DNA of 64,000 bases from Xenopus tropicalis (taxonomy: Eukaryota; Chordata; Amphibia; Anura; Pipidae): the NCBI RefSeq assembly GCF_000004195.4, contig NC_030678.2:135161047-135225046 (forward strand), written 5' to 3'. This document shows, piece by piece, positions 11,126 to 22,163 of the stretch; within the stretch, counting starts at the first letter, position 1; the number at the start of each line of letters is the position of its first letter. Below the pieces are notes generated by a model that was not told the origin of the DNA, searched no databases, and worked only from the letters and a program-made list of their open reading frames with translations. Position numbers and translations under genes: made by a program.

Positions 11126-12177
11126 TGTACAAGACTTTCTTGCACTTGTGCCCCACACGGGCAACAAGTCCAAATGTCTAGAAATGCCCAGACCGTGGAA
11201 AAGCAGCAATCCTTTGCCGGTTATACTTGTATTACTTTTTTCCACAAGAAATGGATCTAAAATAAACCAGTGCGCAAAGGGTTCAAGGAGAGATAATCAA
11301 AAAGCTGATATAGTGTAGTAGTACTTTAAAACATGGGGGGAAACTACCTTTAGATGCCAAAAATGTCACTTAAGAAAGCACCAATATATATGAAAAAGTT
11401 GCTCCTTAAAGACCAAGTTAGCCTTCCACCATAGCCAATATTGCTTATATCAGAAGCTCTGCCACCAAATTCCAATGGGTGGTATATTCGCATAAAATTA
11501 AAAAAAAATCACAATTCTGAACATTGAGATTGTTTCCCAGTAGTTCTGATTAATCTTCTTTCACAATAACCTATAGGCAAATGCAGCACCATATAACATA
11601 GACTCACATATACAGGCATATAAGTTAAAGACGTCTCTGAGTCTTGGCAAATCTCTTTGGACACTGGCATCTTTTCCCTGTTCAGGCTGCATATCTGTAT
11701 TTCAGGTACAGATTGGTTAAGGTATTGAACTAAATCCAGACCTGGATACAATGCCTCAACCAATCTGGACCTGGTTTATAGTAGATTCACAAGGGCCAAC
11801 ATGCATTGAGGTATACACAGTGACTGTATTCAGTGGATTAATAATACTGGCAAAGTAAACAAATGATAAATATATACAGCTGCAAAGATTAAGTGCAATT
11901 TGTGAAAAAAACACCTGTTAGGAAAATGGCCCCTGCCGTGAAAACCTTAATATGTGAAATTTTCTTTTTAGCATTTTCCCTCAGTCAAATTGCCCTGCTC
12001 TGCTGGTATTGATGCACTTTGTCATGCTTAGAGCTGGAATCCATACTGCAATAGAGAATCTGCCACATCCGCTTTTGAATCTATACCTTGCTTCAACTGG
12101 GTGTCAGAGACCTAAGTCTCCATTTTAGTAAATGTTTATAAATAGATGGACAGGACAGACGATTGCAGTGTATGATT
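11126..12177. other. Intergenic, no gene
   Basis: No gene, repeat terminus or RNA gene recognised. Confidence 0.55.
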
Positions 12178-12560
12178 AAGGGCTCTGGCACACGGGGGAG
12201 ATTAGTCGCCCGCGATTAAGGGCTCTGGTACACGGGGAGATTAGTCGCCCGTGGCAAAACTCCCTGCTCGCGGGCGACTAATCTCCCCGAGTTGCCTTCC
12301 CCCTGCCATCCCACCGGCGAACATGTAAGTCGCCGGTGGGATGGCAGACGCAGCGGGGCGATTTCGGGAAATCGCCGAAAAAGCCTCGCGAGTCTTTTTC
12401 GGCGATTTGCGCAAAATCGCGCCGCCGCGTCTGCCATCCCGCCGGCGACTTACATGTTCGCCGGTGGGATGGCAGGGGTAGGCAACTCGGGGAGATTAGT
12501 CGCCCGCGAACAGGGAGTTAATCGCGGGCGACTAATCTCCCCCGTGTGCCAGAGCCCTTA
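12178..12560. mobile_element. GC-rich hairpin MITE with duplicated left end
   Basis: AAGGGCTCTGGCACACGGGG at the left pairs with CCCGTGTGCCAGAGCCCTT at the right. Arms of about 160 bp (about 12218-12376 and 12388-12560) fold on themselves, including the CCCACCGGCGAACATGTAAG block and its mirror and TCGCCGAAAAAG/CTTTTTCGGCGA. The first about 40 bp (12178-12217) are repeated at 12218, a partial tandem copy of the terminus. Very rich in CpG. Confidence 0.85.
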
Positions 12561-14236
12561 GTAGGTTTCACTTACACAAAGCCCTTGTTACATTTGCAAC
12601 AAAACTAGAGGTATCCTCTGTTCTGCTGCAATGGCCCTAAGCACAGTGCTCTGCACCAGAGCCCAATAGAATGACCCTCTGTGGGATAGAAGCTGGGGGC
12701 TCATCCTCTTTTCTTTGGCAATGCCTGAAAAGCCTGAGGGTATTAGTTGTAGCGAGTTACCAGGCTTTTGCTGCATTCAGCTCCCCCTTTAATTAAGAGT
12801 AGGTTTCTTGTTCATGAATATGTGCTGCAACCTTTGTAAAAGTACAAGTCTGAGAGAAAAAAAATGTGCAGTATGCATCTACTTTCTATGACCTTTACAT
12901 TTATAAACCAGCCAAAGGTATTTTCCTTATCAGGCGTAACCAGAAAATGATGTTACTGTGGAATTTACTTCCTTCATGGTTTGTTGTTGAGGGAATTTGT
13001 ACAAATACTCGCCCATACAAATTTATTCCGAATTTATGTGAAAATTTTTACTTAGAAAGTTTAAAATATGTTCTAAAATTAGCAAAAATCTGTACAACAC
13101 GTTACCGCCACATGTTGCAACAACGGCCAATCCCCTGAAGCTAAATTCCACAACATACAGGCAAATTTAGCTTCAAACTAAATATTATAGTTGTTCCCAG
13201 CACCTAACTTTGACCTAGCACAATCCAAACACACCGCAGGTCGAACGCTGTTTGTAAAAAGACTTCCAATCTATTGAAACTCTGATTACCCATATTAAAT
13301 AAGATACAACAGAGAAAGTTTGTCTATTAGTTAGATCAGTGTTTAGGTGAGATATCACTCATTGTAACGTGTGCTAGCCTTGGGCTGTGTGAGGGAACAC
13401 GGGCTGAATGACACAGGCAAGCAAGAAATGGAATAGCAAATGGGTGTAGGAGAGACCAAAATAAAAAGTGGGAAAGAGAGAAATGAGAAGTAAAAAATAA
13501 TAAAACAAGCAGACAAGGAGCTAATAATATAGGAAGGTAATTAAGAAAATGTAAAAAGGCAAAAAAAAGAATAATAAAGAGAAATATGGAGGGGAAGTAG
13601 AGGAGGCATAAAAGGTGGAAAGGAGGAGAGAAGAAGAAGATTAAAACAAAATGTATAATTTAAAACATGAGAATAGAAGAGGAGAGATTATAAAATGATG
13701 GGGGTGGAGGGGGCAGTGAAGGGTGCCGGCCTCTGGGTGCGCGTCACAGATATCCGGGCCTAACTGCTCCCTATGCTGCCCGTGGTTTAACATTTGACAT
13801 CTTACCAGCTAATAGGCTGATAAGAGCACTACTGGTTTTATTTACACATGCTTTTCTGCACACAAAATCGCGGGTCCCCTTTATTTTTAGCAAAAAAGTT
13901 AATGTTTGTGCACCCATATTAAAAACTGTATATGGAGAGAAAATACTGAATTATGAAAATGGTTTCTTTATAACACACAGGTAGTGACATCACTAAAATA
14001 ATTATCAAAAGTTCAACAGAGGGTATACACCCAAAAGTCCAACAAGAGCAAAGCAAAAATCTGTGTTTCCTCCACTGAATTACTGTGTTACCATATTAAC
14101 CCAGTCCATGTTATAGAAAACATTTTTCATACCAAAAAAAAACCAAACAAATTATTAAACATAGTTTGTCCAAAACAAAGTTGTCACAAAGGTAACCAAC
14201 AATGAATTACAAATTTAGCACAACCTTACCCAAGCT
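12561..14236. other. Intergenic, no gene
   Basis: Contains the purine-rich tract at 13425-13725. The remainder is AT-rich and unplaced. Confidence 0.55.
13425..13725 (+). repeat. Purine-rich (GA/A-rich) tract
   Basis: About 300 bp in which the + strand is overwhelmingly A and G, with few pyrimidines. It looks like low-complexity sequence or a decayed polypurine repeat; no unit period is evident. Confidence 0.7.
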
Positions 14237-14531
14237 TACCTGTCCAGAAAGCTCTGAATTATGGAAAGCCTGTCTCCCATAGACTCCATTTTAATCAAAT
14301 AATTCAGAATTTTAAAACTGATTTCCTTTTTCTCTGTAATAATAAAACAGTACCTTGTACATGATCCCAACTAAGATATAAATAATCCTTATTGAATGCA
14401 AAACAATCCTATTGGGTTTAATTAATTTTTTTATTGATTTTTTAGTAGACTTAAGGTATGGAGATCCAAATTACAGAAAGACCCCTTATCCCTTGGTCCC
14501 GAGCATTCTGGATAACGGGTCCTATACCTGT
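14237..14531. mobile_element. MITE of the ACAGGTATGGGACC family, reverse orientation
   Basis: Ends GGTCCTATACCTGT and carries the shared AAACAATCCTATTGGGTTTA core. The left end is degenerate. Confidence 0.75.
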
Positions 14532-14991
14532 ATTATATAATCATGTCAAACTACTATATTGACTTCATAAAAAGCAGGCTAAATTAAACTCCTTAACTCA
14601 TTAAAGCCGCGTAGATGTTTTGTCTGCAAGGCCCATATCCAGTAACATTAATGTAATAAAAGTTTCTTTTTATCATGATCAGCCCTGGGTTCAATTTTTT
14701 ATCTGCCAATGTAATTGAGACAGCTTATGACCTTGGCCAACAAAATGTTTAGCTAATGTAGACTCCTTTATCTTTTTGGCATTCTCTGACATTTCCTTTC
14801 CGGTCTTCCCATCCTCTTTACAGGGCTGAGGGTTTCAAAACATCTAATATTGTTGATATAAATAAGCCCCTTTGTAGCAGTGGGATGCAGGACCCACTTT
14901 GCAAAGCAGATAACAGATTAAGAATACAATAGTTTTAGTACTTAAATTATGATAAGAAAAAGTCCAGTGTCATTCATTGTTTTCTACAAAC

Positions 14992-15337
14992 TAAAGGCCC
15001 CCATACACGGGCCGACTATAGCTGCCGATATCGGTCCCTTGGACCGATTCGGCAGCTAATCGGCCCGTGTATGGGCAGAACAGAGCGGCCTGGCCGACCG
15101 ATATCTGGCCTGAAATTGGCCAGATCTCGATCGGCCAGGTTAGAAAATCCAGTCGGATCGGGGACCGCATCGGCTCGTTGAACCGACTGCCCCATAACCT
15201 CAAATGTAATCCGATCGTTTGGCCCTGGGGATTATTTTTTTTTTAAGTCCCTTGCTACGCAATATCGCCCACCCGTAGGTGGGGATATCGGGTGAAGATC
15301 CGCTCGCATACATCTTATAGTGTATGGGCACCTTTAC
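14992..15337. mobile_element. MITE, GGCCATACACGGG family
   Basis: TAAAGGCCCCATACACGGG at the left and GTATGGGCACCTTTA at the right are the TIRs. The interior GCTGCCGATATCGGTCC and TTCGGCAGCTAATCGGCC are themselves palindromic. Confidence 0.75.
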
Positions 15338-15419
15338 TGGATATAAACCTCTCTTTTGCAAAACAGGTCTGTTATCTCTTATTAGCAATTGATGAGAAAG
15401 ACAGTAGAGTACTGGCCCT

Positions 15420-16033
15420 TTAAAGGGATTCTGTCGTGATTTTTATGGGGTACTTTTTATTTCTAAATTACACTGTGTACATAGCAAATAATTCACACCG
15501 TTTAAAATTATATTCTTGAACCAACAAATGTATTTTTTTTAGCTGTTATATTGGTGTGTAGGTGCCATCTCAGTGCATTGTGCCTGGGTCTGAGCCATCA
15601 GAAGGAGCCAGCGCTACACATTAGAACTGCTTTCAGGTAACCTATTATTTCTCCTACTCCCATGTAACTGGAGGAGTCCCAAGCCGGACCTGGATTTCTT
15701 ACTATTGAGTGCTATTCTGATATCTACTGGGAGCTGCTATCTTGCTCCCTTCCCATTGTTCTGCTGATGGGAGCGGGGTGATATCACTCCAACTTGCAGC
15801 TCAGCTGTAAAGTGTGACTGAAGTTTATCAGAGCACAGGTCACATGGCCGTGGCACCCTGGGAAATGGAAAATATGGCTAGCCCCATGTGAAATTTCAAA
15901 ATTAAATAGTATTATTATTTTTTTTAATTTGCTTTTTAAAGGGTAGATTTCAATGCAGGATTCTGCTGGAGAAGCTCTATTAACTGATGCATTTTCAAAA
16001 AAAACATATTTTCCCATGACAGTATTCCTTTAA
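15420..16033. mobile_element. TTAA-flanked MITE, element 1 of a joined pair
   Basis: TTAAAGGGATTCTGTC at the left and GACAGTATTCCTTTAA at the right are inverted termini, bounded by TTAA, which suggests piggyBac/Kolobok-type insertion. The right boundary is shared with the next element. Confidence 0.75.
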
Positions 16034-16444
16034 AGGAACAGTAACACTAAAAAATGAAAGAGCTTTAAAGTAATAAAAATATAATGCACTGTTGCCCTGC
16101 ACTGATAAAACTGGTGTGTTTGCTACAGTAACACTACTATAATATATATAATAAGCTGCTGTGTAGCCATGGGGGCAGCCATTCAAGCTGGAAAAAAGGA
16201 GAAAAGGCACAGGTTACATAGCAGATAACAGATAAGCTCTGTAGAATACAATAGTGTTTTATCTGTTATCTGCTATGTGCCTGTGCCTTTTCTCCTTTGA
16301 ATGGCTGCCTCCATGGCTACATAGCAGCTTATTTATATAAATTATAGTAGATTTTCTGAAGTAACCACACAACTTTTACCAGTGCAGGGCAGCAGCACAT
16401 TATATTTTAGTTACTTTCATTTTTTGGTGTTACTGTTCCTTTAA
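16030..16444. mobile_element. TTAA-flanked palindromic MITE, element 2 of a joined pair
   Basis: Starts TTAAAGGAACAGTAACAC and ends GTGTTACTGTTCCTTTAA. The arms are mirrored nearly throughout, for example GGAGAAAAGGCACAGG versus CCTGTGCCTTTTCTCC and AGCAGATAACAGATAA versus TTATCTGTTATCTGCT. Confidence 0.85.
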
Positions 16445-17589
16445 GTGATAAAAGCATGGAAGAGCATAGTAAATAACATACTATGCAAACAGTGCATTAG
16501 GCTATTTGCTAAGTATGTCACCTGGAGATAATCATCTTGCCTTTTAAAAATACACCATAAATGCCACTGGGAAAGGGTTAGGTCAACTGTGCAACAAATC
16601 AGTCACTAATGTTATACATTGGCCTGTAATGTGCTAGATAATGAATTGCAGCTTTTCCCCCCACTTTGAAGAAGATGTTTCCCCTCAAGAATAACACTTC
16701 AAAATACCTTGGGGATAGTGAGAATAATGACAGTGTAGAGCAGAAAATGTTACTTATAAGCCTAGCAGTAGATGCTCCACGGAATGAGATATCAATGTTG
16801 TTCATCAGGTATTGTCTTTCTACATGGACAATAGGGACAGTATGAAGATCCTGCTTGGGGGCAAGTAGTATAGATGGGCCTATGGGTGTTCTTACAGAGG
16901 TACAATTTATATATGTGTGTAAAACAAATCATATTTTCTAATGATCTGGGGACTGGGGGCCATGAAAAGATGTTTCCTTGCTGCCATGTACCTTGTGCAA
17001 ATCTCAGGATTACAAAGTTAACAGAACTAAAGGGGCAGAATAACCCCTTTTCAACAGAGTTTAAAGGATAGGACTTGACAAGTTAGTCAGATAAAAATAC
17101 TGATTCAATAAAATCTTAAGCTATAAGCAAGCAGGTAGAATCACTCCAACCTGTTCTGGCTCTTTAGGCTTTAGATGCAACTGATCTACAGCATTCCCTC
17201 AATAATTACAGGCTACCTGTCTGGAAGCAGTAATATTGCCTGATTCTCCCAATGGTATCAATTACTGGCTATGAAAATAAATGTCAGAGCCTATTGACTT
17301 TCATTATTGGATAATTTCAGTTAGATCCTGAGCAAATTGCAATGAATATATGCCTATTTTGTTTACAATACTCTGCACATATACAGTATGTCAGCTGAGA
17401 AAGGAGACAAAATGCTCTCTAATGCAGACTGCTAAGTGTTAGCAAGCTGGAATTTCCTTTCATAGTGGTAGTTGCGTCCCACCTAATTGCAAAACTAAAT
17501 GTTGAATCTGAATGTATTGGTAAAGCAAAAGTCCTGGAATGTGTATATTTTGCGAGTCTGTGCATTGTAGAAATCCCTCAGTTGTTTTA
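16445..17589. other. Intergenic, no gene
   Basis: AT-rich sequence with no gene or repeat I can support. Confidence 0.55.
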
Positions 17590-18125
17590 GGCCTTGTCTT
17601 CTCCAGTTAGTGGCAAAAGATTTGGCCAAGCCCAGGAGAAGTTGGATTCCTGAAAATTGGGGTTAGTCTGTACGGTTTCTGAATAAAATGTAATGACATC
17701 TGTGTATTTCCAAATTGAAAAGGTCATTTTTGTAGAGCTAAGAAGCTCCCCTTTATGTCAAGAGGTATATATGCATTTCAAAGTAGGGAGAAGATGTTGT
17801 ATGATGACACTATCAATTTCTAGAGTTACCTATTTCCCACACTCTACCTGGTCTGACCATGCTGCAGCTTGGTGTAAGTGGGCTGCTAGGTAATATTTGT
17901 GTAAATCAGCAGCACCTAAGCCCCTTTGCGAGATGGGGGAAGTCAAGATTTTTTGAGGAATTCTATGTAGTTTGGAACCCCAAATAAATTTTGTTATTCT
18001 CATCTGTACTGTTTTGAGAGTCAAGAGGGGAACTTGTACTGGTAATATCTGGTAAGATTTTGATGGTTGGCTTACAGGAAAAGCTAGGGTGCATATAAAA
18101 GCGCTGAAAGGGCCTTTAAACAATT
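17590..18125 (-). pseudogene. L1/Tx1-like LINE fragment (end of reverse transcriptase ORF)
   Basis: The - strand frame 18123-17830 contains ITKFIWGSKLHRIPQ, the LTSPISQRGLGAADLHKYY-type motif and YLAAHL. This is the well-known C-terminal region of L1/Tx1 ORF2 (FIWxxKxPRI, GGLGLPDLxxYYxAAxL). Translation continues past a stop near 17830 (VTLEIDSV, WKYTDVITFYSE), so the copy is decayed. The endonuclease, the RT catalytic core and the 3' end are absent. Confidence 0.75.
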
Positions 18126-18772
18126 ATGGGGAGGCCCATTTATCAACATTATGATTTTATTGGTTTTAATATTTTTTTTGAAACCATGAAAAAAAATAAT
18201 TTCTACCAAAACCACACAGTCATTTATTTAAAGCTCTGAATATAAAAAGCAGGAACAAAATAAAATGTGGAATGAAAACGAAAAGAACACAAAAACCTCA
18301 AACTTTTCATTTCCATTAGAACTTTTGTGCGCTTATGAACAAAAAGCTCCTGAAAACCTCTAAAACAGGGGTGTCAAACGCAATCACAAAAGGGGGCCAA
18401 AATCTAAAACACAGGCTAAGTCGCCGGACACATTTTTTATTAAGATACTGTCAGGCACAGTCACAAGGGGCCACATAAAACAGCCAGAAGGGTCGTATTC
18501 GGCCCGCGGGCCTTGTGTATGACAAATGTGCTCTAAAACCTCTAAACAACACAAATTAAAGATTGCTACAATTTGCCCAGGGCAGCTCCAAATGACTTCT
18601 ACATGACCTTGACAGCTTTTAGATGGCGTAGTTTTGTCTTGTTTCGTGGTTTTTTTTTTTAGCTTCACAAAGTTTTTGTGTAATTATTACAATCCATGAT
18701 TTTTAGCACTAAAAATCACAATTCATTAAAACAAAAGAAAAAATGAAAACGTTAGTATATGGGCCCCTTAGT
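18126..18772. mobile_element. Candidate MITE with GGGCCCAT-type termini, interrupted by a hAT MITE
   Basis: TGGGGAGGCCCATTTATC at the left and AGTATATGGGCCCCTTA at the right look like inverted termini. The A-rich interior is interrupted at 18366-18530. Confidence 0.5.
18358..18538. mobile_element. hAT-type MITE with 8-bp target duplication
   Basis: The element 18366-18530 begins CAGGGGTGTCAAAC and is flanked by perfect 8-bp repeats CTCTAAAA (18358-18365 and 18531-18538). Its right end (TGTATGACAAATGTG) has decayed from the expected TTTGACACCCCTG. A second copy in reverse is at 63597-63744. Confidence 0.85.
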
Positions 18773-19389
18773 ACAGGGAAATACCTGTTCCAGCATTGTT
18801 ATACAGATGATGACGTTGTCCATGCAAACATTAGTAACTATAAATAGTTAGTTCCTGCAATTTAAACTGCTTATGACTAAACAAGCTGCCATGGTGCCAT
18901 CACTGGTCTCTGTACTGTAACTCTGATATGATACTTATAACTGACAGTTAGATCCTTACTTTCTGTATAAACTTAACCACCATGCTGCCTACTTTGCCTG
19001 CATAAAGCTAATAAGCAATATTACGTGCGATGAGTGGGGATTTACATATAAAATGATGAAAGCAGAACCCACGGTCTGGGCCTCCCTGTCCCTTAGACCC
19101 ACTGTGTTTCAGCACTGGTTTAGAGTTCTTTCTTTTCTTGATTCTTCATTTTGAAATATAAAAGGTATGTTATGTCTAAGTTTAGTAGCAAGCAGGCATG
19201 TTTAGGAAAGAATTCAAATAATTTCTGATATTGCCTAAAGGAACTGTAAATTGTAAACATTTCCAAGCTGAATTGCGCTTAGTACAGGCACATACATATT
19301 CTAGGCGGTATTATTGTATCTCTGCCCAAGCTATTAGTAAACTGTAGGGCTGTTAATATGGGTTATTTTTCATGTTTGCCCATTTTGGC

Positions 19390-19652
19390 TGTCCACCCTC
19401 CCAAGGACACCCTTGGCATCCCACCGGGATGAATGTAAATCGCCTGTGGGATGGCATACGCATTGCTACAATATCCTGATGTTGCCTTGAGAGGAAATTT
19501 GAGCGACTTCGGGAAATCATAGTGACGTGTATGCCATCCCACTGGCGATTTACATTGTTGCCGGTGGGATGGCATTGCAGGGAGATTAGTCACCTGCGGT
19601 AATGATGATTTGTTGCGGGACGACTAATCTCCCCTGTCTGCCACTGCCCTAA
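19390..19652. mobile_element. Diverged GC-rich hairpin MITE
   Basis: Shares CCGGTGGGATGGCA, GGCGATTTACAT and GGGAGATTAGTC blocks with 12178-12560, with mirrored arms, but is more mutated and has lost a clear left terminus. Confidence 0.7.
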
Positions 19653-20510
19653 GAGGGCTAGTCCCGTACGCAGCTCCTGAGTACCAGTGCTGTTGTTTCT
19701 TTTTGGAATATTTGGGAGGGTGCCGATCCCTCCAGCAGTGTGCATACATAGAGCGGTGAAGTTTTTTGGAGAGCTGAGGGTGTGCGAAAAAAAGGTCTTT
19801 TGTTTGTTTACACTGCCCTAAGAGGCCTTAGGCTAGTCAAACCAATGATATGTTGTCAAAAGTGCCATGTGTGTCTGTACCACAAAACAGTTAATATCTG
19901 TTTAGAATCATTAAATATCCCACAGATTGGGGGGATTATAAACTCAGGGTTTGTCTCATCACAATAGGATGACAGACACCTCTACCCTTGGAGATTACAC
20001 CACCCAGACTAAAAACATGGCACATGCTAATCAAGCAGTTAATCCTAATTAGCCCTGAAGCCTAACAGGTGTCTGATTTTAAGGGATAATATTGGGGATT
20101 TAATCACTGGGCCCGTGTACATTATTTTGAATAATCCCATTCATCCTAAAAACTGAAGTTAAAACTTCAGATTTACGTTAAACACTCTGAGTTTACTTAG
20201 CCTTCATCACACTATTTTTATCCTTCCCATTCTACACTGGCCCTTATAACCTCCTAATTAGGCTCTATCTGTCAGCAGTTCTCGGCAGGTTATTACCAGT
20301 AAGGGCAGATATACTTCAATATTACACAAAAAATGTACCACCTGTAAACCCCAATTATGGTCAACCCTTGCACTGCCTCACCCGGCTTTATATATAAGGG
20401 TGGTCCCTAATACATCTTTGAAGGTTGACAGGTCTGATTGTACCCCCAAACAATGTAGGCCTCTATGAAAATATATTGCATAAACAAGCTCATATGTAAA
20501 ACCCTGCTTC

Positions 20511-20809
20511 ATCTAAATCAGGGATCCCCAACCTTTTTTACCTGTGAGCCACACTCAAATGTAAAAAGAGTTGGGGAGCCACACAAGCATTAAAAATGTT
20601 CATGAGGGTGCCAAATAAGGGCTGTGATTGGCTATTTGGTAGCTCCTATGTGGACTGGCAGCCTAAATGAGACTCTGTTTGGCAGTACAACTGGTTTTTA
20701 TGCAACCAAATCTTGCCTCCAAGCCAGGAGCCCACTGGGAGCAACATCCAAGGGTCTGGGGAGCAACATGTTGCTCAAGAACCACTAGTTGGGGGTCACT
20801 GATCTAAAT
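20511..20809. mobile_element. hAT-type MITE with 8-bp target duplication
   Basis: The element 20519-20801 starts CAGGGATCCCCAACC and ends TTGGGGGTCACTG. Both sides are flanked by ATCTAAAT (20511-20518 and 20802-20809). The interior GGGAGCAACATG/GGGAGCCACAC type sequence is common in frogs. Confidence 0.9.
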
Positions 20810-20819
20810 AAATAAAAAT

Positions 20820-21145
20820 ATACTTTTTTAATAGTATGTGCTATTGGGTAATCCTAAATAGAAAACGGCCATTTTAAGAATTAAGGGCCTCATAGCATTC
20901 ACACTGCACACAAACAAGCCAAGGCACACATACATGCTAGGCTACATCAGCCAATGAATGGACAGAGCTCTGTCTTTTGCTTCCACTCTACTTCCTGTTA
21001 CAGTTAGAGCTGCATTATTTCTGGTCATGTGATCTCTGAGGGAGCACACAGCCCATCACTAATTGGTGGATCAAGGGAAAGGATGTAAAATGGCAATATT
21101 TACTGATATATATATTCCAGTTTGGTGAGATTCTTTAATAGGTCA
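20820..21145. repeat. Possible dispersed frog repeat
   Basis: The segment with CTACTTCCTGTTACAGTTAG and TTCCAGTTTGGTGAGATTC is familiar to me as dispersed in Xenopus. I could not define termini. Confidence 0.35.
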
Positions 21146-21419
21146 CTAAACATAATATTAACTATCTGCTGGTTAAGTATTCATTCTGTTGGTATAGTTT
21201 TTCTTTAAATGTTTTACCAGTACTATTTGCCATTTGGTTACAAAGTTTGCTGCAGGAGGAAGAGCACGAGCCTCTGTTTCTCTGGCAGCACTGGGTGCAG
21301 GGAAAACTATTGTCTGAGGTGTGTGATTTGGCTCTGTGTGCACATACGGCGCGGGTTTGTTGTTACTAAACAAGAGGTTCTGTTCATGCTCACTGGCCCC
21401 CTTTGTGAAACAACCATTT

Positions 21420-21791
21420 GCTTAAACCAGTGATCCCCAACCAGTGGCTCGTGAGCAACAATTGTACTACCAAATAAAGCCTTCTGTAGGCTTGTAGTCT
21501 GCACAGAGGCTACCAAATAGCCAATCACAGCCCTTATTTGGCACTCCATGAACTTTTATGATGCTTGTGATGCATGTTTGCTTCAACTGTTCAGCAGCAG
21601 ATGCGTGTGCATGTAAGATTGAGGGGAGGGGGGCAGCAGCTAGGTACCTGTGCACACCTGGCCCCTCTGAAGATCTCTTTGCAGGGGGCCCAGAGCATTC
21701 TCTGTACACTGCTGCTTCTGTTGTTCTCCAAGTCTTTTTATATTTGTCTGTTGCTCATGGGTAAAAAAATTTAGGGATCCCTGGCTTAAAC
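21420..21791. mobile_element. hAT-type MITE with 8-bp target duplication
   Basis: The element 21428-21783 begins CAGTGATCCCCAACC and ends GGGATCCCTG. It is flanked by GCTTAAAC at 21420-21427 and 21784-21791. It belongs to the same family as 20519-20801, in the same region but with a different interior. Confidence 0.9.
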
Positions 21792-22074
21792 CAATGCATA
21801 TTTAGATAAGAGATATTTAGCCTATCATCAGTGTTTGTGCACAAGTCATAAGGTGTGAAACCAGGGAAACCGTGCAGCACACAGGAAGTGTAAGTTGCAC
21901 ACCATTTGCAAACAAATTAATGAATCAAGTGTTTTCTAACTGGTGTTATTATTATTCACTTTTGTGATGTTCAATAAAAGCTAACTTTTTAGTAGGAAAG
22001 AATCATCGGTGTGCATCAGTGTTTTGTTTTTTTGTAATCATGGCTTGGATAGCACCTGGGTCTAAGTAGAAGTT

Positions 22075-22163
22075 TGCCTGTGTGGCCAGAGGTACTGACT
22101 GCATCTTACAGCAGCCCCTCTGGCATTTGCCAGAATCCACAGATTGGAAGTTCAGGCCTGGCT
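22075..22163. mobile_element. Fragment of the CAGGTCTGGACTGG MITE family
   Basis: Contains TTACAGCAGCCCCTCTGGCA and CCAGAATCCACAGATTG, identical blocks to 56117-56285, and ends CAGGCCTG. The left terminus is degraded. Confidence 0.6.

Noticed and set aside
12216..12561. Opposed frames on both strands in 12.2-12.6 kb
   Set aside because: They arise from the palindromic GC-rich MITE, which reads similarly on both strands.
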